A program made the position numbers and the translations under genes. A DNA stretch of 64,000 nt from Pseudomonas sp. P8_229 (GTDB taxonomy: Bacteria; Pseudomonadota; Gammaproteobacteria; Pseudomonadales; Pseudomonadaceae): the NCBI RefSeq assembly GCF_034008635.1, contig NZ_CP125378.1:1-64000 (forward strand), in the 5' to 3' direction. Each line of letters begins with the position of its first letter. Position 1 is the stretch's first letter. Below are positions 32,246 to 42,400 of this stretch, piece after piece. Under the pieces are notes generated by a model, which ran no database searches, was not told the origin of the DNA, and saw nothing but the letters and a program-made list of their open reading frames with translations.

Positions 32246-33403
32246 ATGGATAGTATTCAGGGCGTTTATCCAATGGCAACGGTTCTGGTGGTCGACGACA
32301 CTCCCGACAACCTGATGTTGATCGCCGAGTTGCTCAAGGACAAATATCGGGTCAAGGCCGCCAACAGCGGCGAGAAAGCCTTGCGTCTTCTGCAGGCTGA
32401 CCCGCTTCCCGATCTGATCCTGCTGGACATCATGATGCCGGGCCTGTCCGGTTATGACGTGGCCGAGCAGCTCAAGCGTGATGCTCGCATTCACCCTATA
32501 CCGATCATTTTCCTGACCTCGATGACCGCCACGGAAGACGAGATTCGCGGCCTGAGCCTGGGCGCTGCGGATTACATCACCAAACCGATCATCCCCCCGG
32601 TGCTCATGGCCAGGGTCGAAACTCAGATCAAGCTCAAGGCCGTTGCCGATTTCCTGCGCAATCAGAACGATTTTCTGGAGCAGGAAGTGCAACGTCGTAC
32701 CCGTGAGGTGATCGCCATCCAGGATGTCACGATCCACGCCATGGCCTCGCTGGCCGAAACCCGAGACAACGAAACCGGCAACCACATTCGCCGCACCCAG
32801 CACTACATAAAACTCCTCGCCGAACTGCTGCGCGAGCACCCGCGCTTCCGTCACTTCCTCGACGAGGAAACCATCAAACTGCTATTCAAATCGGCACCGC
32901 TGCATGACATCGGCAAGATTGGCATTCCTGATCGCATCCTGCTCAAACCGGGTCGGCTCACTGCCGAAGAGTTCGAGATCATGAAGACCCACACCACATT
33001 GGGCCGCGACGCGATCCAGCACGCAGAGGATCAGTTAGGCATAGACGTCGATTTCCTTCAGCTGGCCAAGGAAATTGCCTACGGCCACCAGGAAAAGTGG
33101 GATGGCAGTGGCTATCCGCAAGGTGTGGTCGCCGACGACATCCCGATCAGCGCCCGGTTAATGGCCGTGGCAGATGTCTACGATGCACTGATCAGCCGCC
33201 GCGTGTACAAGCCCGGCATGCCCCATGAGCAGGCGGTGGAAATCATCCGCGAAGGCCGGGGCTCGCATTTTGATCCGGACATCTGTGACGCGTTTCTCGC
33301 CAATGCCGAGCAGTTCCGCGAAATTGCCGCGCGGTTCGCCGACAGCGACCAGGACATGGCCAGGCAGTTAGCCCAGCTTGAGCAGATCGCCGACCTTCCC
33401 TGA
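32246..33403 (+). CDS. RpfG-type response regulator with HD-GYP phosphodiesterase domain
   Basis: This 385-aa cytoplasmic protein has a receiver domain (residues 9-130, acidic pocket 'VVDDTPDN', phosphoacceptor D61 in 'LLDIMMPG', 'TKP' lysine) and a short coiled coil (130-160). The HD-GYP domain (165-365) has 'HDIGKIG' with H220-D221 and 'DGSGYP'. HD-GYP proteins hydrolyse c-di-GMP at a metal centre. The usual H-H-E motif before DGSGYP is H281-Q282-E here, a subfamily variant. I chose the ATG at 32246 because AGGGAG is ten bases upstream. The hybrid kinase gene follows after 42 bases; they are very likely cotranscribed partners. Confidence 0.9.
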   Translation: MDSIQGVYPMATVLVVDDTPDNLMLIAELLKDKYRVKAANSGEKALRLLQADPLPDLILLDIMMPGLSGYDVAEQLKRDARIHPIPIIFLTSMTATEDEIRGLSLGAADYITKPIIPPVLMARVETQIKLKAVADFLRNQNDFLEQEVQRRTREVIAIQDVTIHAMASLAETRDNETGNHIRRTQHYIKLLAELLREHPRFRHFLDEETIKLLFKSAPLHDIGKIGIPDRILLKPGRLTAEEFEIMKTHTTLGRDAIQHAEDQLGIDVDFLQLAKEIAYGHQEKWDGSGYPQGVVADDIPISARLMAVADVYDALISRRVYKPGMPHEQAVEIIREGRGSHFDPDICDAFLANAEQFREIAARFADSDQDMARQLAQLEQIADLP

Positions 33404-33445
33404 GCCACGCGCATCACTCTGCACATCCAGTTAAAGAGGCCGTTT

Positions 33446-36400
33446 ATGAACAGACTGTTCGAGATGCTCGAGCGCCTGTCTCTGCGCAGTAAATTGATCA
33501 TCGGCTTCGCTGCGCTGCTGATATTGATCCTGATACTGGGCGTGCAAAGCCTGCGCACCCAGTATTCACTCAGAAATGAAATGCAGCAGTTGTACCAACA
33601 GGATCTGGTGGGGATCCAGCATGTGCAGGAGGTTCGGGTGCAGTTGCCGCATCTGTTGCTGGCAATGCAACGCGCGATCGCGACCAACAATGCAGACATC
33701 CGCATCAGCGCCAGAGCCCAGATGGATGCCGCCCAGGAGCGACTCCATGAAGCGCTGGAGCAGGTTCGTCCAACGCTGCGCAGACAGAGCAGTATCAGCA
33801 GCCTGCTGGAGTTCGAAGTGGTATTGCAGCGCCTGCAAAAAGATGGCGATGAGGCGCTGGAACTGGCCGGCAAGGGCTCCCTGGGGCAGGCCTTGATGTT
33901 GCTCAACAGTAAGGATTTTCTTGAGCTGGAACAGGGAGGCGACGGGCTGCTCACCCAGATTGAAAAGAACAAGGAAACCGACATCCACGATACGGCAAAG
34001 AACCTCGCGGAGTACGCACAGCGCAGCACTACGATCACGTACATCTTGCTGCTGGGCGGCTCGGCGCTGGCCTTGCTGTTGACCTGGCTGGTCAGCTATT
34101 CCATTCGCGTTCCGCTGAACCGCGTGCGTGTGGCCGTGGACGAATTGGCGTCGGGCAAGCTGGATGGTCAGATCCCTCACACCGACCTTCGCAACGAAAC
34201 CGGCGACCTGGCGCGCGCCATCGCCACGTTGCAGCAGGAGGCTTGTCAACTTGAGCGCCAGCGTTGGGTGAAGACCCACGCCTCACTCCTGCAAGTCGAT
34301 CTGCAACAGGCCGAGACGCCGCAACAATTGGCCCAGGCTTTTTTCAGCCATATCGCGCCCCAGTTGGGCATGTGCCAGGGGGCGCTTTACGTTCTCTATG
34401 AAGGCGCATCACGTCTGCGATTGGTCGGCGGTTATGCGGTGGACAGTGCGCACCCACTGCCCGTTGATCTTGAGCTCGGTGAAGGGTTGCTCGGCCAGTG
34501 TGCGCTGGATCGCCAACCCCGCCAGCTCAAGGATCTGCCCGAACAGTTCTGGCATGTGCATGCGCAGTTGGGCGCAGCCCCCGCCAGCCACCTGCTGGTT
34601 CAGCCCGTGCTGCGTGGCGAGCGCTTGCTCGGAGTTGTGGAAATGGCTGGCTTTCGCTCGCTGGAGGAGAACGAGGCGTTGCTCTTGCAAGAAGTCCTGC
34701 CCAGGCTGGCCGGTGCGATGGCCATTATGGAACGCAGCGAGGCGGCCCAGGCGTTGCTCCAGGAAACACGGCGCCAGGCTGACGAAATGGGAGCGCAAGC
34801 CTTGCAGCTGGAACACCAGGCCAGAGAGCTGGAGGCCCAGCAGGCAGCATTGCGCGCCACCGAGGCCTGGTACCGCGGCATCATCGAGGCGGCACCGGAC
34901 GGCATGCTGGTGCTGGGAGCCGACGGCCGCATCCTGATGACCAACCCGCAAATGGACAGCCTGTTTGGCTACGCCCCCGGCGAGCTGATTGGCGCCAGCA
35001 TCGAGCGCCTGGTACCGCAGGCTGCCCGCGAGCGGCACGTCAGGTTACGCGACGGGTTCATTGCCAGCGGCGGAACCCGGCAGATGGGTGGCGATCTTGA
35101 CGATTTGAGCGGGGTACGCAAAGACGGCAGTCTGTTCTCCGTGGAAATCGGCCTTTCGCACCTGCCGCGTCTGGAGGGACGTGGTGTCTGCGTATGTGCC
35201 TCGGTGCGCGACGTGAGTGAGCGCCGGGCGATGGAGGCAAAGCTGCGGACCGCCAGCGATCGCCTGAACCTGGCGCAGGAGTCCGGTGACATCGGTCTGT
35301 TCGACGTTGATCTGGTCAGCGGCACAAACTATTGGACGCCACAGCTCGAAACACTGTTCGGGCTGGAGCCTGGCCGATTCGGTGGCACGCTGGCGCACTG
35401 GAAGGCGCTGGTGCATCCCGAGGACGTGGCACGGGTCAGCAGCACGTTCGAGAACGCCGTTCAGAGTGGCGATGATCGCGTCGAGTTCGACTTCCGGATC
35501 GTGCGCAAAAACGATGGGCTGGTGCGCACGCTCCGGTCGCTGAACCGCTTCTCACGCACGCCAGACGGTAAGCCATTGCGCGCAACCGGCATCAACATCG
35601 ACGTGACAGCACTGGCAGAGGCAAGGGCTGCGGCCGAAGAAGCCACGCTGGCCAAGAGCGAATTCCTCGCCAACATGAGCCATGAAATCCGTACGCCGAT
35701 GAACGCCATCATCGGTATGAGCCACCTGGCACTGCGTACCGAACTGGACAAACGCCAGCGCAACTACATTGAAAAGGTACATCGCTCGGCGGAAAACCTG
35801 CTGGGGATCATCAACGACATCCTCGACTTCTCCAAGATCGAGGCCGGCAGGATGAGCCTCGAACAAGCGCCTTTCCGCCTGGAGGACGTACTCGACAGTT
35901 TTGCTGCCATGATTGGCCTGAAGACCGAGGACAAGGGCCTCGAGTTGCTGTTCCAGATCCCGCCCGACTTGCCCACGGCACTGCTGGGCGATCCCCTGCG
36001 GCTGGGACAGGTGCTGATCAACCTGGGCAACAACGCTGCCAAATTCACCGAGCGCGGTGAAATCGTGGTCGGCGTGGAGGAAGTGGCTACGCACACGGAC
36101 AGTGTGCAACTGCATTTCTGGGTGCGCGACACGGGCATCGGCATGACCGTCGAGCAGTGTTCACGCCTGTTTCAGTCATTCAGTCAGGCGGACAGTTCGA
36201 TCACCCGCAAATACGGGGGCACCGGGTTGGGCTTGTCTATCTCGAAGAAGCTGGTGGAGCTGATGGCCGGCCGAATCTGGGTTGAGAGCGAGCCGGGGGT
36301 CGGTTCCACGTTCCATTTCCAGGTACAACTCAGCGTGCAGCACGACGTTCAGCCGCGTCGGATGTTCAAGGCCAACGAACTGCTGGGCATGCGGTTATTG

Positions 36401-37825
36401 GTCGTGGATGACAACGCCAGTGCCCGTGAAATTCTCTCGGGCATGGCGCGCAGCTTTGGCCTGGAAGTGGATGTCGCGCAGAGTGGTCGGCTGGCGTTGC
36501 ACATGTTGGACGACGCCGAGCACAAGGCGCTGCCTTACGATCTGGTCCTGATGGACTGGCGGATGCCCGGCATGGATGGCATGGAGGCCGTGAGCAAAAT
36601 GCATTCCGCCAGCCTGATGCATACGCCGCCGGTCATCATGGTGACCGCTTTCGGCCGCGAAGAAGCCCGCGAAGAAGCCGAACGCCAGGGCATCCAGTTG
36701 CCGGTGGTACTGACCAAACCGGTCACCCCCTCCTCTCTGCTCGAGGCCATCGGTGTGGTGCTGGGTAAAGACCCGGAGGGCGATACCCGTGCCGGCGAGC
36801 GTTCGCAACAGAATGCCGGCACCGTGGCCAGCCTGAGTGGCGCGCGTCTGCTGCTGGTGGAAGACAACGAGCTGAATCAGGAACTGGCCTGCGAGCTGCT
36901 CGAGAGTGTCGGAATAAGCCTGCGACTGGCCTGTCATGGCAAGGAAGCCTTGGACATCCTGGCCGAGGATGACAACTTCGACGGTGTGCTGATGGATTGC
37001 CAGATGCCTGTAATGGATGGCTACACCGCCACCCGGCGGATTCGCCAGCAGCCGAGCCTCGACGCTTTGCCGGTGATCGCGATGACAGCCAACGCCATGG
37101 ACGGTGACCGCGAGCGCGCACTGAGCAGTGGCATGAACGACCATATCTCCAAGCCCCTCAACGTCGAGGCCATGTTCGCCACCCTGGCAAAATGGATCAA
37201 GCCACGGCCTGCTCAGACCTTGCTGAGTACAGGTTTCTCCGATGGTTTGCCAGATCGTCTCGAGGGCATTGACCTGGCAGCGGGTCTCGCCACCTGCATG
37301 GGCCGGCGGGACCTCTATTTACGGCTGCTGTGCAAGTTTCGCGACACTCAGACCGGCTTTACCGAACAATTCCAGGCCGCACGGATCGATCCGGATGTGG
37401 GCGCCGCCGAACGGCTGGCTCACAGTTTGCGCGGCACGGCCGGCACCATCGGCGCCAAAGCCCTGGCTCAGGCCTGCGCTTTGCTGGAGCAGGCCTGCCA
37501 GAACGGTGAGTCCGCAACGCAGCTGAAGGCGCTGGCGACACAGGTCGAGCACTGCCTGCTCCCGATCCTGACGGCTCTGGCCGACCTCAAGGCAAACACA
37601 CCGACCGCCACCGGTGACGGCCTGCTGGAGGGTTCGGCAATCAGCCCGCAACTGAACAGGCTCAAAGAGCTGTTGGCCGAGGGTGACACGGCGGCTTTGG
37701 ACACACTTGCCGGATTGCGCAACATGCCACTCGATCGGGTGTTGGCAGAACGTCTGGAACGGGTCGCGGTGCAAGTGGAACGGTTCGACTTCGACCGTGC
37801 CTTGAAGCTTTTGCAGGATGAATGA
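33446..37825 (+). CDS. hybrid sensor histidine kinase with GAF, two PAS, two receivers and Hpt
   Basis: This 1459-aa inner-membrane kinase has, in order: TM1 at 17-36, a helical periplasmic sensor (37-195), TM2 at 197-219, HAMP (220-270), GAF (about 285-425) and a coiled coil (430-470). PAS1 (475-595, 'AAPDGMLVLGADGRI') and a PAS/PAC (605-725) follow. HisKA has the phosphoaccepting histidine in 'NMSHEIRTPMN' (about 748) and HATPase_c has 'NLGNNAAKF', 'DTGIGM' and 'GGTGLGLSI' (855-970). REC1 (985-1105, 'LMDWRMPGMDG'), REC2 (1135-1255, 'LMDCQMPVMDG') and Hpt (about 1290-1390, 'HSLRGTAGTIG') complete it. All phosphotransfer residues look intact. A final 60-residue helical tail follows. The likely outputs are the HD-GYP regulator upstream and the LuxR-type regulator downstream. 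Confidence 0.92.
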   Translation: MNRLFEMLERLSLRSKLIIGFAALLILILILGVQSLRTQYSLRNEMQQLYQQDLVGIQHVQEVRVQLPHLLLAMQRAIATNNADIRISARAQMDAAQERLHEALEQVRPTLRRQSSISSLLEFEVVLQRLQKDGDEALELAGKGSLGQALMLLNSKDFLELEQGGDGLLTQIEKNKETDIHDTAKNLAEYAQRSTTITYILLLGGSALALLLTWLVSYSIRVPLNRVRVAVDELASGKLDGQIPHTDLRNETGDLARAIATLQQEACQLERQRWVKTHASLLQVDLQQAETPQQLAQAFFSHIAPQLGMCQGALYVLYEGASRLRLVGGYAVDSAHPLPVDLELGEGLLGQCALDRQPRQLKDLPEQFWHVHAQLGAAPASHLLVQPVLRGERLLGVVEMAGFRSLEENEALLLQEVLPRLAGAMAIMERSEAAQALLQETRRQADEMGAQALQLEHQARELEAQQAALRATEAWYRGIIEAAPDGMLVLGADGRILMTNPQMDSLFGYAPGELIGASIERLVPQAARERHVRLRDGFIASGGTRQMGGDLDDLSGVRKDGSLFSVEIGLSHLPRLEGRGVCVCASVRDVSERRAMEAKLRTASDRLNLAQESGDIGLFDVDLVSGTNYWTPQLETLFGLEPGRFGGTLAHWKALVHPEDVARVSSTFENAVQSGDDRVEFDFRIVRKNDGLVRTLRSLNRFSRTPDGKPLRATGINIDVTALAEARAAAEEATLAKSEFLANMSHEIRTPMNAIIGMSHLALRTELDKRQRNYIEKVHRSAENLLGIINDILDFSKIEAGRMSLEQAPFRLEDVLDSFAAMIGLKTEDKGLELLFQIPPDLPTALLGDPLRLGQVLINLGNNAAKFTERGEIVVGVEEVATHTDSVQLHFWVRDTGIGMTVEQCSRLFQSFSQADSSITRKYGGTGLGLSISKKLVELMAGRIWVESEPGVGSTFHFQVQLSVQHDVQPRRMFKANELLGMRLLVVDDNASAREILSGMARSFGLEVDVAQSGRLALHMLDDAEHKALPYDLVLMDWRMPGMDGMEAVSKMHSASLMHTPPVIMVTAFGREEAREEAERQGIQLPVVLTKPVTPSSLLEAIGVVLGKDPEGDTRAGERSQQNAGTVASLSGARLLLVEDNELNQELACELLESVGISLRLACHGKEALDILAEDDNFDGVLMDCQMPVMDGYTATRRIRQQPSLDALPVIAMTANAMDGDRERALSSGMNDHISKPLNVEAMFATLAKWIKPRPAQTLLSTGFSDGLPDRLEGIDLAAGLATCMGRRDLYLRLLCKFRDTQTGFTEQFQAARIDPDVGAAERLAHSLRGTAGTIGAKALAQACALLEQACQNGESATQLKALATQVEHCLLPILTALADLKANTPTATGDGLLEGSAISPQLNRLKELLAEGDTAALDTLAGLRNMPLDRVLAERLERVAVQVERFDFDRALKLLQDE

Positions 37826-38093
37826 GGGTGGAATTATTTCCTGCACCCATGGCGACAGGCGCTCAAAGAGCCGCTAGCGAGAACCGGCAAGGTATTTGGA
37901 AACAAAATGAAAAACGCTTCAATGCAGATCAGAACTGAGGATTTTACCCAAGCAATCAATGGATTGGGCACCGACCTGAGTACGTTAATTCACTAGTAGT
38001 CAGTAAAGTCTGCGAAGCAAGGCATTGGTGGTGTAAGAGAATTAGAAGCTGGCGGACGACAAAGCATTTTGATTTTAGGGAAAGGATGACCTT
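37826..38093. other. intergenic region between the kinase and the LuxR-type regulator
   Basis: These 268 bases contain a 29-codon reading frame at 37907-37996 ('MKNASMQIRTEDFTQAING...') with only a weak GGA upstream. AAAGGA at 38081-38086 serves the small ORF at 38094. AT content is higher than in the neighbouring genes, in line with acquired or decayed DNA. No terminator is evident after the kinase gene. Confidence 0.35.
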
Positions 38094-38285
38094 ATGCATG
38101 ACAACTTGTGGCTGGTATTCAATCGCCGTTCTGGACGATCGAAGGGTAAAGCTTCAAAAGCAGTTCCGTTGCTCAACTTATCCATAATTGCTGAGGCTGA
38201 AATCAGCAATCCGCCGTGGGTCAAATTTCAATTGGCAGGGTGGGTCAATTTTCCATCAGCGCCAACAGCACGATGGCTGGAGTAG
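38094..38285 (+). CDS. possible 63-aa leader ORF before the response regulator
   Basis: The ATG has an excellent AAGGA seven bases upstream, and the stop is four bases before the ATG of the regulator gene, so translation could be coupled. The first 40 residues are basic then hydrophobic ('NRRSGRSKG', 'VPLLNLSII'). The last 25 are encoded by an IS-end-like tandem repeat, so the present ORF may be an accident of insertion. It matches no family I know. Confidence 0.35.
   Translation: MHDNLWLVFNRRSGRSKGKASKAVPLLNLSIIAEAEISNPPWVKFQLAGWVNFPSAPTARWLE
38216..38263 (+). mobile_element. IS21-like terminal repeat remnant
   Basis: Two tandem imperfect copies of a 22-24-base unit, GTGGGTCAAATTTCAATTGG (from 38216) and GTGGGTCAATTTTCCATCAG (from 38240), abut each other. 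Multiple short tandem binding sites with the core GGGTCAATTTT are, as I recall, a feature of IS21-family ends. No transposase is nearby, so this would be a leftover end. It lies directly upstream of the LuxR-type regulator start. Confidence 0.4.
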
Positions 38286-38289
38286 AAAA

Positions 38290-39012
38290 ATGGCCTTTTT
38301 GTTGGTAGACGATCAGCCCATTATCACCTACGCCTTGAGTGAGTTGCTCAAGGATGCATTCCCCAACGCAGCCCACATCGACGCGGCTGGCGATAGTCTG
38401 GCAATGCTCAAATGTTTGACGAGTAAACATTACGACTTTCTCATTCTGGATCTGATTATGCCTGGCGTCGGACAAAGTATCGCCATGCTACGGGCGGCAC
38501 TGAGTGAAGCGCCGAATCTCGGGGTGGTGATCTTTTCGGGGAATAAGTCACCATGCCTGGCGCTCGCTGCACTGGAACAGGGCGCTAGTGCCTACGTCTG
38601 CAAATCCAGCGGATATCATCTGATCATCGAGGCCATCCAAACGCTCAAAGCCGGGAAGGTTTTTTGCGATCCGGTGATCGACCTTGGCAGCGCCCACATG
38701 CATCCTTGGTACTCACTCAGCGACCTCGAGTGGCATGTGCTGCTGTCACTGGCCCGTGGCGAATGCTTGCAAGTGGTAGCCAAACGCCAGAGCCGCGACT
38801 ACAAGACCATCGCCGCTCACAAATACAACGCCCTGAATAAACTCGGACTGAGTGCCGGTGTCGAACTGGCGAATTATCTCGTTACGCAAGGATTGGGCTA
38901 TCTACTCAACGATCTGACGCTCGACTGCACAGATCCAAGCGGCTTAACACGAACACTACAGAACGTTTCTACAGCCAGCCGCAAGAGTTTCCACCCGTCA
39001 CGAGGGCAGTAG
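38290..39012 (+). CDS. LuxR/NarL-type response regulator
   Basis: This 240-aa protein has a receiver domain (1-120, 'LLVDDQPII', phosphoacceptor D54 in 'LILDLIMPG', 'CKSSG' lysine) and a LuxR-type HTH (about 140-205, 'YSLSDLEWHVLLSLARGE', 'VVAKRQSRDYKTIAAHKYNALNKLGL'). The HTH fits the BvgA/RcsB group, though 'RQSRDYKTIAAHK' departs from the usual 'S.KTV..H'. I chose the ATG at 38290 (GGAG eight bases upstream). It lies between the hybrid kinase and the giant adhesin gene and is convergent with the latter, so it is the best candidate for a local transcriptional activator of the adhesin. Confidence 0.88.
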   Translation: MAFLLVDDQPIITYALSELLKDAFPNAAHIDAAGDSLAMLKCLTSKHYDFLILDLIMPGVGQSIAMLRAALSEAPNLGVVIFSGNKSPCLALAALEQGASAYVCKSSGYHLIIEAIQTLKAGKVFCDPVIDLGSAHMHPWYSLSDLEWHVLLSLARGECLQVVAKRQSRDYKTIAAHKYNALNKLGLSAGVELANYLVTQGLGYLLNDLTLDCTDPSGLTRTLQNVSTASRKSFHPSRGQ

Positions 39013-39065
39013 CGCTGTGGCTGCTTTTCTGCACTTGGTGTGAGGCGCGATAGTTCTGGAACCGA

Positions 39066-39380
39066 TTACCAGACCCCGCGCAGGCCGACTCTGGCTTGAC
39101 GCAGATCTGTATCACCACCGCCCAGACTTTCTCCGATGAGCGCGTCCCGAACGCGCTCACTCCACGTGTTCTGCTGCCCCACGTCGTCGCTTTCCTCGTT
39201 AGCCGAGCCGCTATAGTCGCCGTAGACGTTCAGGTGGTGCCGTCGGCGACAATCAGCGTGACTGGCTGATCAAAGGTCGGACCGGTTTCATGCCCTGGGG
39301 GGGGCGCATAAGCGTAAGTTCTTTTTGTTATCGACCCGTGTCAGACCGTAGTCAGAACTTACGCGCATTGAGGTCTCGGC
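39066..39380 (-). pseudogene. C-terminal remnant, probably of an outer-membrane beta-barrel protein
   Basis: Reading the minus strand gives 'SAETSMRVSSDYGLTRVDN', then (after a frameshift at a run of eight C's) 'GHETGPTFDQPVTLIVADG', then (after another shift near 39230) 'HLNVYGDYSGSANEESDD'. It ends in 'TDLRQARVGLRGVW' and a stop at 39066-39068. Alternating residues and a terminal aromatic residue are typical of the last barrel strand of autotransporters and related proteins. It lies just downstream of the intact adhesin gene, in the same orientation. The remaining bases to 39440 hold no gene. Confidence 0.4.
39312..39364. repeat. 11-bp perfect inverted repeat
   Basis: GCGTAAGTTCT (39312-39322) and AGAACTTACGC (39354-39364) are separated by 31 bases. 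There is no T-run as expected for a terminator. It lies in the decayed segment downstream of the adhesin gene and could be an insertion footprint or a weak transcript end for the adhesin. Confidence 0.45.
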
Positions 39381-39440
39381 ACTTTCACCATCACTGTTAC
39401 AGGGCAGAGATGTCGTAGCCTCGCAACTCGTCAGCCTCCC

Positions 39441-42400
39441 CTACCAAGACCAGCGCACTCCGACAGTAACCTGCTGCTGACTGACATCGCTGCCTCCCAG
39501 GTTCACGCCTATTACCGAAGCCGTGCCAAACACCCTCAGATCCTGAGTTACCTGGGCCTCCAGCCCCACATCCAGCGTTGCATTCAATCCCAGGTCATGC
39601 CCGGAGAAGTTCTGCCGTGTCCCGCCCGGCAGAGTGACTTCCAGATTTGTTGAGTTCTCCCCGAGGGTGTCCTGCAACCCTGCGGCCAGCCAAGGCTTTA
39701 GGGTCGCGCCGCCATCCGTCTTGATGGTCTTTTCGACGCGTACCGCAGTCCTCACTAACCCCAGTACATCGTCCTTTATGTTCAGTTGCTTACCGCTTGA
39801 GTCGGTCTTGTCGTCCCAGCGCATGTGGATGGCACTCGCCTGGAACTGTGGCTCTACTACCCAGCCGTTGCTCAAGGGATACCTGTGCCCCACTTGTCCA
39901 CTGAGACTCAAAATGTCGCCGTGCACCTGCTCGCGGAAACCATCGGATGAGCGGATATGCGCATCGGGAAGCAGAGCCGTCAGGCTCAGGTCGACATAGG
40001 TACCGCTCTGCCAATCCAGGCTTCCATAGGCGCCAAACGCCAGTGCGTCCATGTCCACGTTGGATCTGCCCACACTCACCTGACCGGTCGAACTCTCGCC
40101 TGTGGTCGAGTAATTGCCCCGCTGCTGGCCGATGAACAGACCACCACGCATACGGTAAGCCTGTTCGTTCACGAACAGGTGGTCATAGCCGGCATAGAGT
40201 CCCGTGCTGTTGCCATCGAACTCGAACCCTGGATTCGACTCCATCGACAAGTGACTGCCGATGGTGGCCAGCCACAACCCTTCGCAGGTGCCGAACCACT
40301 CCAGACCAATGCGCGTGCGTTCTTCTTCGCTGCGATTGCAGTAGGGGTTATCTCCACGGCCTCCGGCCATGCGGTCAAACAGCAGTCGGTTGTTATCCAG
40401 AGTCATGCTATAGCCGATATCCGGCACCACTGTATAGCCGGGAATCTCCGGCAACAGCAGCTTGTCGGCCGAACTCAAATACCAGCCCGAGTCATTCTTG
40501 CCCTGAGCGAAATTCCAGGCAAGGACACTACCATTTAAACGCACGGTTTTGTCCGACACGAAGCCTCCGGCGGTTGACGGATTGTCATTGGGACTGCCGA
40601 TGACTCGGATCGTTGTCCCCGGCTTGGCCTCGGTACCATCGTTGGCGAAATTGACGCGTGTCGTACCGACCACATCACCGCCTATGTCCAACCCACCAGA
40701 CGTACCGGCGGACGCAGCGACCTGCACGTCGAGGGCGCCGTTACCGCTGTAGTCTCCGCTGATCGCCAGACGGTGCGATCCGACATTAATCAGGCCGTCG
40801 TTATGAACGCTTCCTCCAACGCTTGCACCGGAGCGGGCGAGCAGGCGTGAAGTGCTGTCGATGGTCAATAGACCACCGTTCAGGTCGAGTGGACTGGCCA
40901 GCGAGAAAGCGCTGCCGTCGAGTAATTCGACCCGCTCCCAATTGTTCAGCGCAGGAGCGCCGGTACTGAAGTCCAGGCCGCTGAAACTGAGGTGGTCATT
41001 GCCATCCCCCCCATCCAGACCGCGCAGACCGCTCAGATCGCCACCGATGAAACTAGCCGAGTCATTACCGGCACCGAAGTCCAGCATGCCGCGCACGGTG
41101 CCTCTCGAGGTGAAGCTGTCATCTGCGGCGGTCCCCGTGTAACTGCCCTGCACGGCGAGCGTGGCACCGGCGGCGACCGTCGTGTTCTGTGCCATGACGC
41201 TGCCGTTGGCGCCCACGTTCAAGGTGCCGGCGAGCACATTGACCGTGGCGAATTCCGACCCCAACGGGCCGTTGATGTTGAGCACGCCGACATTGGTCTT
41301 GCTCAGGGTTTCGAAGCTCTGCACGGCGCCCAGGTCGGCGCTCACCGCGATGTCGGCATTGAAGATGTCGTTACCTGCTCCTGCAGCCACCGTACCCAGG
41401 ATTTTGCTGCCGTCGTGGATGATCAGCGTGTCGTCGCCATCACCCAGGGCAAAGATCCCGCCCCGGGTATCGAGTGTGCCGGCGACATCCAGCACGTCGT
41501 TGCCCGCGCCCAGGTCGCCATTCGCCAGCAACGTGCCGCCCGCACCGATCGACACTGTATTGGTGCCGGAGCTACCGGTGAGCGTCGCCGCCGTACCGCC
41601 GACCGCCTGCAACCTGCCGTCGACATTCAGCGTGGTGTTGTCACCCAGCGCGACGGTTGGTGTATTCAACGTGCCAGCCACGTCCAAAGTGCCCGCATTG
41701 AGCGCGGTCCCACCGGAGAAGGTGCTGGTGCCGACCAGGGTCGCAACGCCGACGTTGTCCTTGGTGAGAAACTCGAAGTTGATCGTATGGCTGCTATCGA
41801 ACGTCATCGCCGCGGCATTGTTCAACATGACGGTGTCGCCTGCACCGTTCGCACCACCGTCGATGACATTGTTCAGCACCGCGCCATCGTTGAGGGTCAA
41901 CGTGTCGTCACCGGCACACAAGTCGATGGTGCCACTACCACTTACGGTGCCCGACACGCTCATCGTGTCATTTCCCGCGCCGCAGCCGTAACTGCCGTTC
42001 ACATTTAACGTCGCACCGCTGCCCACTACGGTGGCAAGCGTGCTGCCAGCGGTCGCCACCACACTGGCGTCGGAGCCGACATTCAAAGTACCACCCAGCA
42101 CGCTGACTTCCTGGAGATCGGTCGCGCCCGGCCCGTTGATGTTGAGCACGCCAGCCCCGGTCTTGGTCACACCCTCGAAGCTCACCAATTCGCCGAGGTC
42201 GGCGGTCAGGTTGATGTCGTAAACGCGGGTATCCAGCCCGGCGCCGCCATCGATCGTGCCCAGCACCACGGAGGCGTCGTGCACCACGAAGGTGTCGTCG
42301 CCATCCCCCAGGGCAAAGATCCCGCCCCGGGTATCGAGTGTGCCGGCGACATCCAGCACGTCGTTGCCCGCGCCCAGATCGCCACTCGCCAGCAGCGTGC

